From an uncultured Caulobacter sp. (GTDB lineage: Bacteria; Pseudomonadota; Alphaproteobacteria; Caulobacterales; Caulobacteraceae), in NCBI GenBank assembly GCA_937925635.1, contig CALALX010000129.1, positions 1 through 64,000 of the forward strand: DNA of 64,000 bases, read 5' to 3'. The notes below the pieces were generated by a model, which worked only from the letters and a program-made list of their open reading frames with translations, ran no database searches and was not told where the DNA came from. The stretch's first letter is position 1; every line of letters begins with the position of its first letter. This document shows positions 58,240 to 64,000 of this stretch, piece after piece. Made by a program: the position numbers and the translations under genes.

Positions 58240-58269
58240 ATCATAAAAGAATCGGTGGGAGCGAAACAC

Positions 58270-59067
58270 ATGTCCAAGGCCAACGGCCGCAAGGCGATCT
58301 TCATCACGGGCGCGGCGAGCGGCATGGGCCTCGAGACCGCCCGGCTGTTCGCGTCCAACGGCTGGTACGTCGGCGGCGTCGACGTCAACGCCGATGGCCT
58401 CCGGGCGCTGGAGCAGGAGCTCGGCTGGGACAACTGCATGATCCGCGAGCTGGACGTCACCAACCGCGACGCCTACCGCCAGACCCTGGCCGACTTCGCC
58501 GCCGCGACCGACGGCAAGCTGGACGTGCTGTTCAACAACGCCGGCATCGGCCGGGGCGGTCCGTTCGAGGACATGTCCTGGGAAGACGCCATGGCGGTCA
58601 TCAACATCAACCTGGTGGCGGTGCTCAGCGGCATCCACCTGGCCATTCCGCTGCTGAAGGCGACGCCCGGCTCGCTGTGCTTCTCGACCTCGTCGAGCAG
58701 CGCGATCTTCGGCATCGCCAACATCGCCGTCTATTCGGCCACCAAACACGCGGTGAAGGGTTTCACCGAGGCGCTCTCGGTCGAGCTGAAGGCGGCCGGG
58801 GTGCGGGTGGCTGACACCCTGCCCGGCCTGATCGACACCCCGATCCTGCCCGACGAGGCCAAGGTGAACGCCCCGACCGAGGGCATGTGGCGCCTCACCC
58901 CGCCGCGCGAAGTGGCCGAAGCGGTCTGGGGGGCCTACCACACCGACAAGATCCACTGGTATGTCCCGTCCGAACTGGAGGCCTACGACCTCGTCGTCAC
59001 CCAGCACCCCGAGATGATCCGGGATCAGATGGCGCAAGCCGGCCTCTTCAACGGACCCCAGGAGTGA
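58270..59067 (+). CDS. Short-chain dehydrogenase/reductase
   Basis: A 265-residue SDR. FITGAASGMGLETARLFA is the TGxxxGxG cofactor motif. LDVLFNNAGIG and SSAIFGIANIAVYSATKHAVKG give the Asn-Ser-Tyr-Lys catalytic set (YSATK). An Asp in VDVNADG after the second strand suggests NAD(H) preference. The substrate is unknown. The ATG at 58270 is chosen. The gene is inserted between dnaX and ybaB, which are usually adjacent. Confidence 0.87.
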   Translation: MSKANGRKAIFITGAASGMGLETARLFASNGWYVGGVDVNADGLRALEQELGWDNCMIRELDVTNRDAYRQTLADFAAATDGKLDVLFNNAGIGRGGPFEDMSWEDAMAVININLVAVLSGIHLAIPLLKATPGSLCFSTSSSSAIFGIANIAVYSATKHAVKGFTEALSVELKAAGVRVADTLPGLIDTPILPDEAKVNAPTEGMWRLTPPREVAEAVWGAYHTDKIHWYVPSELEAYDLVVTQHPEMIRDQMAQAGLFNGPQE

Positions 59068-59075
59068 GTTGAGCG

Positions 59076-59399
59076 ATGAAGGATCTCGGCGGACTGATGA
59101 AGCAGGCCCAGGCCATGCAGCAGAAGCTGGCCGAGGCCCAGGATCGCCTGAAGGCGCTGGAGATCGAGGGCACGTCCGGCGGCGGCATGGTCAAGGTGAC
59201 CCTGACCGGCGCCGGCGCGCTCAAGGGCGTGACGCTGGACGAGAGCCTGCTGGTCCCCGGCGAGGGCGAAGTGATCTCCGACCTGCTGGTGGCGGCCCAC
59301 GCCGACGCCAAGCGCAAGCTTGACGTCCAACAGGCCGAGCTGATGCGCGAGGCGGCCGGACCGCTGGCCGGGATGAACATTCCCGGGCTGAAGTTCTGA
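59076..59399 (+). CDS. ybaB: YbaB/EbfC nucleoid-associated protein
   Basis: A 107-residue protein. LGGLMKQAQAMQQKLAEAQDRLKALEIEG is the N-terminal helix and GGGMVKVTLTGAGALKGVTLDESLL the central sheet of the YbaB fold, a dimeric DNA-binding 'tweezer'. It normally sits between dnaX and recR. Here the SDR lies between it and dnaX, 8 bases away, and recR is not the next gene; purU is. MNIPGLKF is the typical C-terminus. Confidence 0.93.
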   Translation: MKDLGGLMKQAQAMQQKLAEAQDRLKALEIEGTSGGGMVKVTLTGAGALKGVTLDESLLVPGEGEVISDLLVAAHADAKRKLDVQQAELMREAAGPLAGMNIPGLKF

Positions 59400-59545
59400 G
59401 GCGCGTCCTCGGCGCGCGAGCCCCCGCCGGACCCGACCGAACTCCGGAGCAATCGACGCGTTTCATGCCCCTGAGGCCGGAAAAACCGCCACTTCCGCGC
59501 AAGGTCTTGCCCTTGCGCCGGTTCGCCCTGTAAGGCCGACGGCTC

Positions 59546-60403
59546 ATGTCGACCCAAGGCCTCATCCTCACCCTGTCCTGTCCCGACCGCCGCGGCATCG
59601 TCGCGGCCGTGTCCGCCTTCCTGGCGCAGCGGGACTGCAACATCCTCGACGCTCAGCAGTATGACGACGCCGAGACCGGCGCCTTCTTCATGCGGGTGGT
59701 GTTCGCGCCGGATGGCCACACGGCCGACCAGCTGCGGGCCGAATTCGAGGCGGTGGCGGCGACCTACGCCATGCGCTGGAGTCTGCGCGACCCCGCGGTG
59801 CGCAAAAGGGTGATGATCCTCGCCAGCCTGTCGGACCACTGTCTGGCCGACCTGCTGTACCGCTGGCGCATCGGCGAGCTGGACATGGACATCGCGGGCA
59901 TCGTGTCGAACCATCCGGCCTCGACCTACCGTCACGTCGACCTCACCGGCCTGCCGTTTCACCACCTGCCGGTGTCCAAGGACACCAAGCTCGAGCAGGA
60001 AGCGGAAATCTGGAAGCTGGTCCGCGAGACCGGCGCCGATTTGATCGTGCTCGCCCGCTACATGCAGGTGTTGTCCGACGGGCTGGCGGCCAAGCTGGAA
60101 GGCCGCTGCATCAACATCCACCACTCGTTCCTGCCGGGCTTCAAGGGCGCCAAGCCCTATCACCAGGCGCATGCGCGCGGGGTGAAGGTGATCGGGGCCA
60201 GCGCCCACTACGTCACCGCCGATCTCGACGAGGGGCCGATCATCGAACAGGACGTCGAGCGCATCAGCCACCGCGACACGCCCGAGGACCTGATCCGCAA
60301 GGGCCGTGACATCGAGCGCCGCGTTCTGGCCCGCGCCCTGCGCTGGGCGCTGGAAGACCGCGTGCTGCTGAACGGCCGCAAGACGGTGGTGTTCACGGAC
60401 TGA
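59546..60403 (+). CDS. purU: Formyltetrahydrofolate deformylase
   Basis: A 285-residue hydrolase releasing formate from 10-formyl-THF. An N-terminal ACT domain (about 5-85: LTLSCPDRRGIVAAVSAFL) is followed by the formyltransferase-like catalytic domain with INIHHSFLPGFKGAKPY (Asn and His catalytic) and YVTADLDEGPIIEQDV (Asp). No cofactor-releasing defects are visible. It is expected to balance one-carbon units. A REP hairpin follows 11 bases after its stop. Confidence 0.94.
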   Translation: MSTQGLILTLSCPDRRGIVAAVSAFLAQRDCNILDAQQYDDAETGAFFMRVVFAPDGHTADQLRAEFEAVAATYAMRWSLRDPAVRKRVMILASLSDHCLADLLYRWRIGELDMDIAGIVSNHPASTYRHVDLTGLPFHHLPVSKDTKLEQEAEIWKLVRETGADLIVLARYMQVLSDGLAAKLEGRCINIHHSFLPGFKGAKPYHQAHARGVKVIGASAHYVTADLDEGPIIEQDVERISHRDTPEDLIRKGRDIERRVLARALRWALEDRVLLNGRKTVVFTD

Positions 60404-60413
60404 TCCCGCTGAC

Positions 60414-60444
60414 GGGACATGTACCGTCTTCGGTACGTGTCCCC
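60414..60444. repeat. Single REP-like hairpin (copy 3)
   Basis: GGGACATGTACCGTCTTCGG... ending TACGTGTCCCC, the same hairpin type as the first unit at 30263 and the second at 53473. It lies between convergent purU and the FKBP gene. Confidence 0.85.
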
Positions 60445-60456
60445 AGCCTGCGGCTT

Positions 60457-60954
60457 CTACCCCAGGACCGGCGCGCCGCTGGACAGGCTGTCGATCAGCT
60501 CGATCTTGAAGATCAGCACGCTGTTGGGCGGGATCGGGCCGGCGCCGTCCTCGCCGTAGCCGAGCTCGGGCGGGACGTAGAGGATCCAGCTGTCGCCGGG
60601 CTTCATCTTCACCAGCGCCTCCTGCCAGGCGGGGATCAGGCCGCCGAGGTTCATCACCGCCGGCGAGCCGCGCTCGTAGGAGCTGTCGAAGACCTCGCCG
60701 GAAACCAGCTTGCCCTCGTAGTGGACCTTCACGTCGTCACGCGGGCCGGGCGAGCGACCGCCGGCGGGACCAGCCCGCTCGACCTTGTACAGCACGCCCG
60801 AAGGCAGCTTCAGGACGCCCGGCTCCTTGGCCGTCTTGTCCATGAAGGCCTTGGCGTTGGCGGCGCTGGCGTTCAGCAGTGCCGGATCGGCCTTCTTCTG
60901 GCAGGCGGCCAGGGCCAGGCCGGCGAGGCCGATTAGGAGAGTTCGTCGGAGCAT
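60457..60954 (-). CDS. FKBP-type peptidyl-prolyl isomerase lipoprotein
   Basis: A 165-residue lipoprotein. The lipobox LAACQK places the lipid on Cys18. The FKBP domain has VKVHYEGKLVSGEVFDSSYERG, NLGGLIPAWQEALVKMKPGDSW and PPELGYGEDGAGPIPPNSVLIFKIELI, which include the active-site aromatic and Asp. It probably assists folding of envelope proteins. The ATG at 60954 is preceded by an AAGCCC-type leader with no strong ribosome-binding site. It is separated from ilvA by 35 bases. Confidence 0.92.
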   Translation of the reverse strand: MLRRTLLIGLAGLALAACQKKADPALLNASAANAKAFMDKTAKEPGVLKLPSGVLYKVERAGPAGGRSPGPRDDVKVHYEGKLVSGEVFDSSYERGSPAVMNLGGLIPAWQEALVKMKPGDSWILYVPPELGYGEDGAGPIPPNSVLIFKIELIDSLSSGAPVLG

Positions 60955-60989
60955 GGGCTTCCCGCTGATTCCAGGCCTACGGCCTACTG

Positions 60990-62192
60990 TCAGACCGCGC
61001 GCGGCGGATACCCGCAGCGGCGCAGTTCGTCCATGATGTCCTGAGTGTGCTGGGCGTCGCGGGTCTCGATCATGATATCGAACTCCGCGCCTTTGGCCGG
61101 CACGTCGAGGGCGAGGCGGTTGTGGGCCACCTCGATGATATTGCCGCCCATCTCGCCGATCACGCGGCTGACCGTGGCCAGCAGGCCGGGCCGGTCGTCG
61201 CCGATGATCCGCAGGGAGACCAGCCGCTGGGCGCGGACCAGCTCGCGGGTCAGCACGCTGGCCAGCAGCCGGGTGTCGATGTTGCCGCCGCACAGGATCA
61301 GGCCGCACTTCTTGCCGCGGAACCGCTCCGGATAGGCCAGCAGGGCGGCGAGCGAGGCCGCGCCGGCGCCCTCGGCGATCGTCTTCTCGACATTGCAGTA
61401 GAGGGCGATGGCGCGTTCGAAGAATGGCTCCTCAAGCAGCAGCACGTCCTCGATCAGGGGACGGGCGATGGCGTAGGTGTTGGTTCCCACCACCTTGACC
61501 GCGATGCCCTCGGCGATGGTCTGGCCGCCAGCCTCGGCGTTCATGCCGCGCATCTTGGCGGTGAAGGACGGAAACATGGCCGGTTCGCAGCCGATGATGC
61601 GGATGTTCGGATTGATCGCCTTGGCCGCGGTGGCGACGCCGCTGATCAGACCGCCGCCGCCGATCGGCACGGGCAGCACCTCGAGGTCGGGCATATCCTC
61701 GAGCATCTCCAGCGCGATCGTGCCCTGCCCGGCCATGACGTCGAGGTCGTCGAACGGATGGACGAAGGTCAGTCCGCGTTCCTCGCGCAGCTTCTGGGCG
61801 TGGGCCGCCGCGTCGTCGTAGGTCTCGCCGTGGATGACGACGTTGGCGCCATGGGCCTGGGTGTGCTGGACCTTCACGAAGGGCGTGCCCTTGGGCATCA
61901 CGATGGTGACCGGCACGCCGAGCCGGGCGCCGTGATAGGCTAGCCCCTGGGCGTGGTTGCCGGCGCTGGCGGCGATGACGCCGCGCTCGCGCTCCGCCTC
62001 GCCCATGAGGAGCAGCTTGTTGAGCGCGCCGCGCTCCTTGTAGGCGGCGGTGAACTGCAGGTTCTCGAACTTGACCCACACCTCCGCGCCGGTGATCTCC
62101 GACAAGGTGCGTGAGTGACGCAGCGGCGTGCGTTCGATGTGGCCGGCCAGCCGGCCGGCGGCCGCCTTGATGTCGTCTAGGGTCAGGGTCAT
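60990..62192 (-). CDS. ilvA: Threonine ammonia-lyase
   Basis: A 400-residue PLP enzyme that deaminates threonine to 2-oxobutanoate. The PLP lysine is Lys52 (AAYKERGALN). ASAGNHAQGLAYHG and the phosphate-binding PIGGGGLISG are diagnostic. A C-terminal ACT domain (about 325-400, VSLRIIGDDRPGLLATVSRVIGEMG) is present. A single ACT domain of this form is common in alphaproteobacterial IlvA; isoleucine feedback is likely. The FKBP gene lies downstream on the same strand. Confidence 0.92.
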   Translation of the reverse strand: MTLTLDDIKAAAGRLAGHIERTPLRHSRTLSEITGAEVWVKFENLQFTAAYKERGALNKLLLMGEAERERGVIAASAGNHAQGLAYHGARLGVPVTIVMPKGTPFVKVQHTQAHGANVVIHGETYDDAAAHAQKLREERGLTFVHPFDDLDVMAGQGTIALEMLEDMPDLEVLPVPIGGGGLISGVATAAKAINPNIRIIGCEPAMFPSFTAKMRGMNAEAGGQTIAEGIAVKVVGTNTYAIARPLIEDVLLLEEPFFERAIALYCNVEKTIAEGAGAASLAALLAYPERFRGKKCGLILCGGNIDTRLLASVLTRELVRAQRLVSLRIIGDDRPGLLATVSRVIGEMGGNIIEVAHNRLALDVPAKGAEFDIMIETRDAQHTQDIMDELRRCGYPPRAV

Positions 62193-62221
62193 CGCCGCAG
62201 ACGCTTAAGGGGCGCGGAGCC

Positions 62222-63310
62222 TCAGCGCAAACCCCTAAGCAGATCCATCCGGCGCATGGCCTTGGCCGGCAGCTCGGAAACCGGCCCCAGCGGCAGGGAC
62301 TCGGCGACCCGACGAAGGCCGTAGGCGGCCTCGCGCATCATCGCAGCCGCCGACAGGCCGCCGACGAAGCCGTGGCTGACCTCGACCTGCGCATTGGCCA
62401 GCTCGCGTTTGAAACGATAGTCGCCGGACCCGAGGTCCAGGCGGCTGTAGGGAACGGTGTCCATCCAGCGCAGGATGTCCTGGAACAGCATCATGCCGGG
62501 GGAATAGCGATCGAAGGCCGAGTCGTGGCCGATGATCCAGCTGTGCACCGTGGCCCCGCCCCGGATGTCGAGCTGGGCGGCGGCGAGCGTCTCGCCGATG
62601 TGCAGCGTGAACAGCACCCCGCCGAAGTCGGGATCGCGACTAGCGAACAGCTGACGCAAGAGGCGTAGCGGCCAGCCGGCGGAGAACAGGTCGGTCTGAC
62701 CGGTCTCCCGCCAGGCCTTTCGCTTCCATTCGACGAGCTGGTCGAAGTCGGTCTTGCTGCGCGAGAAGGCTGTGAAGGTCACCGGCCCGAGCTCGCGCTC
62801 GACCTTGCGGCGCTTCTTGTCGATGTCCTTGAGGGCCGAGACCCCGGCGGCGCGGCGCTCGGTCTCGTAGGCGGCGTAGCCCCCGGAGACGTCGATGATA
62901 CGGGACGGCTCCGCGCCCTTCGCGTGCGGCGCAAAGGCCGTCTGGCCTTCCAGCATATGGCAGAAGTCGAGGCGGCCGACGCCCAGGGCGGCGACGATCT
63001 CGCGGGGATCGATTTCCAGGCCCGGTTCGGCGACGAGGCCCTGGTAATCGCACATCGGCGCGCCGGCCGGCATGGCGGTGAACGGGCCGACCTGGGCCGC
63101 GAGGAAGCCCTTGGGATCCTCCACGCCGCCAAGCACGGCGACGCGAAGCCCGCGGTCGCCGGTCGACGGCCCCTTGGCCCGGGCGACCGCACGCGCCCAG
63201 TGCGGCGAGAGGAAGGGACTCTCCAGGGCCGGGTCGGCCGTCTGCAGCGCCGCCCACCGCTCCACGGCGAAGGCGGTCAGCTCCCACGGCCTGACGACAT
63301 CGATCTTCAC
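62222..63310 (-). CDS. FemAB/BioF2-type GNAT-like acyltransferase (HfsK-like)
   Basis: A 362-residue protein of the BioF2-like acetyltransferase (FemAB) type. SRSKTDFDQLVEWKRKAWRETGQTDLF, LHIGETLAAAQLDIRGGATVHSWIIGHD and YSPGMMLFQDILRWM are the family core. HfsK of Caulobacter, an N-acyltransferase that modifies holdfast polysaccharide, belongs to this family. The resemblance is at family level and the holdfast role is an inference from the hfa genes elsewhere in the window. It lies 29 bases upstream of ilvA on the same strand. Confidence 0.75.
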   Translation of the reverse strand: MKIDVVRPWELTAFAVERWAALQTADPALESPFLSPHWARAVARAKGPSTGDRGLRVAVLGGVEDPKGFLAAQVGPFTAMPAGAPMCDYQGLVAEPGLEIDPREIVAALGVGRLDFCHMLEGQTAFAPHAKGAEPSRIIDVSGGYAAYETERRAAGVSALKDIDKKRRKVERELGPVTFTAFSRSKTDFDQLVEWKRKAWRETGQTDLFSAGWPLRLLRQLFASRDPDFGGVLFTLHIGETLAAAQLDIRGGATVHSWIIGHDSAFDRYSPGMMLFQDILRWMDTVPYSRLDLGSGDYRFKRELANAQVEVSHGFVGGLSAAAMMREAAYGLRRVAESLPLGPVSELPAKAMRRMDLLRGLR

Positions 63311-63462
63311 GGCTTGCCTGCTCCCCGGGCGCCCAGTGAGCGGAGACCTTAAGCCTCAACCGTTGCGGGAGGGTTTAGAGCGCGCCGGGGAGTTGCGCCG
63401 TCGATAGACGGTGGCCGTCCCCGACGGCGGCGCTATGCTCCTCGCCTACTCAGGGGGAATCC

Positions 63463-64000
63463 ATGCGCTTCACCGCCGCCATCGCGTTCGCCGCCTCGCT
63501 CGTCGCCGGGGCCGCCGACGCCAAGACCGTCGCCGTTTCCGCCGATCGGCTGCTTGATGTCGCCACCGGCCGTTACATCGAACGGCCCGTCGTGGTCATC
63601 ACCGATGGCCGCATCACCAGCGTCGGCCCGCTCGCGGCGACGACGATTCCCGCCGACGCCGAGCATCTCGACCTGCCGGGCCAGACCCTGCTTCCCGGCC
63701 TGATCGACATGCATGTGCACCTGACCGCTAGTCCGCTCTACGGCGGCTATTCGGGACTGCGCTTCACCGACAGCTTCTGGACGGCCGTCGGCGTGGCCAA
63801 CGCGAAGATCACCCTCGAGGCCGGCTTCACCACGGTGCGGAACGTCGGCTCCGACGACTACGGCGATGTGGGGCTGATGCAGGCGATCGAGGAGGGCTTC
63901 ATCCCCGGTCCGCGCATCGTGCCGGCCACCTACGCCATCGGCGCCACGGGCGGCCATTGCGACAGCACCTACCTGCCGCCCTCGGCCAACAGCGTGTCTC
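63463..64000 (+). CDS. Exported amidohydrolase, N-terminal part
   Basis: The first 179 codons of a metal-dependent amidohydrolase; the rest lies right of the window. A signal peptide (about 1-20, ending AADA) is followed by TVAVSADRLLDVATGRYIERPVVVITDGRI and GLIDMHVHL, the H-x-H metal motif. The mature fold, ending here near ATGGHCDSTYLPP, is like imidazolonepropionase- and prolidase-like exported amidohydrolases that often cleave dipeptides. GGGGGAAT precedes the ATG at 63463. Confidence 0.87.
   Translation, partial: MRFTAAIAFAASLVAGAADAKTVAVSADRLLDVATGRYIERPVVVITDGRITSVGPLAATTIPADAEHLDLPGQTLLPGLIDMHVHLTASPLYGGYSGLRFTDSFWTAVGVANAKITLEAGFTTVRNVGSDDYGDVGLMQAIEEGFIPGPRIVPATYAIGATGGHCDSTYLPPSANSVS

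Overview
The window is chromosomal DNA from a high-GC alphaproteobacterium of the family Caulobacteraceae (Caulobacter, Phenylobacterium or a near relative). The main evidence is a DivL-type kinase with tyrosine in place of the phospho-accepting histidine, a ShkA-type hybrid kinase, HfaA/HfaB holdfast-anchor genes, an RpoH with the Caulobacter-type N-terminus, and LexA boxes of the GTTC-N7-GTTC form. Coding density is high, and many genes overlap by 1-4 bases. I saw no tRNA, rRNA, prophage, insertion sequence or CRISPR array. Both ends cut genes: rlmN on the left and an amidohydrolase on the right.

Layout. 1-7.1 kb: rlmN end, DUF350 protein, trypsin-like protease, ampG, shkA, and a leftward operon made of a secreted 46-residue-repeat protein, hfaA and hfaB. 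7.1-17.4 kb: a PilZ protein, then leftward genes for a BNR-repeat protein coupled to a MoaD-like carrier, an ABC-F ATPase, comM behind a LexA box, gshB, a SirB1-type protein, yraN, rsmI and tryptophanase. 17.4-26.8 kb: zapE, sdhCDA, a creD cassette bounded by two terminators, sdhB, a Sel1-repeat protein, a membrane protein, a ferredoxin reductase and a [2Fe-2S] ferredoxin. 26.9-33.1 kb: divL, a zincin, a SWIM protein, a ferritin-like di-iron protein, a lipocalin, a DUF1905 protein and mmcB behind a second LexA box. 33.1-39.9 kb: a phoD/TonB-receptor pair behind a possible Pho box, a tiny exported peptide, an XRE regulator and a RluA/RluD-family pseudouridine synthase gene.

39.94-41.1 kb is a low-GC islet of three small genes inserted between that gene and rpoH: a ribbon-helix-helix-like protein behind a 17-base palindrome, a 57-residue protein, and a 224-residue protein with FINCPFD, HDIS and LELG motifs. 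It is the best candidate in the window for an undescribed system. 41.3-47 kb: rpoH, a membrane-bound winged-helix regulator, an AraC regulator, a metallothionein, a membrane protein, a response regulator with Glu at the phosphorylation site, and an unknown protein. 47.1-64 kb: purA, a TPR protein, an M17 aminopeptidase, cytochrome c, kdsB-pheA, an ankyrin protein, a MAPEG protein, nudC, the SRP RNA gene, dnaX, an SDR, ybaB, purU, an FKBP lipoprotein, ilvA, an acyltransferase and the cut amidohydrolase.

Two themes recur. Several genes belong to the stalked-cell and holdfast programme (shkA, divL, hfaAB, a PilZ protein, an HfsK-like acyltransferase). The intergenic gaps also carry several families of palindromic elements: REP-like hairpin pairs, 23-32 base inverted repeats, and a tail-to-tail pair of hairpins whose ends form the stop codons of both flanking genes. 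All family assignments come from reading motifs; no database search was possible.
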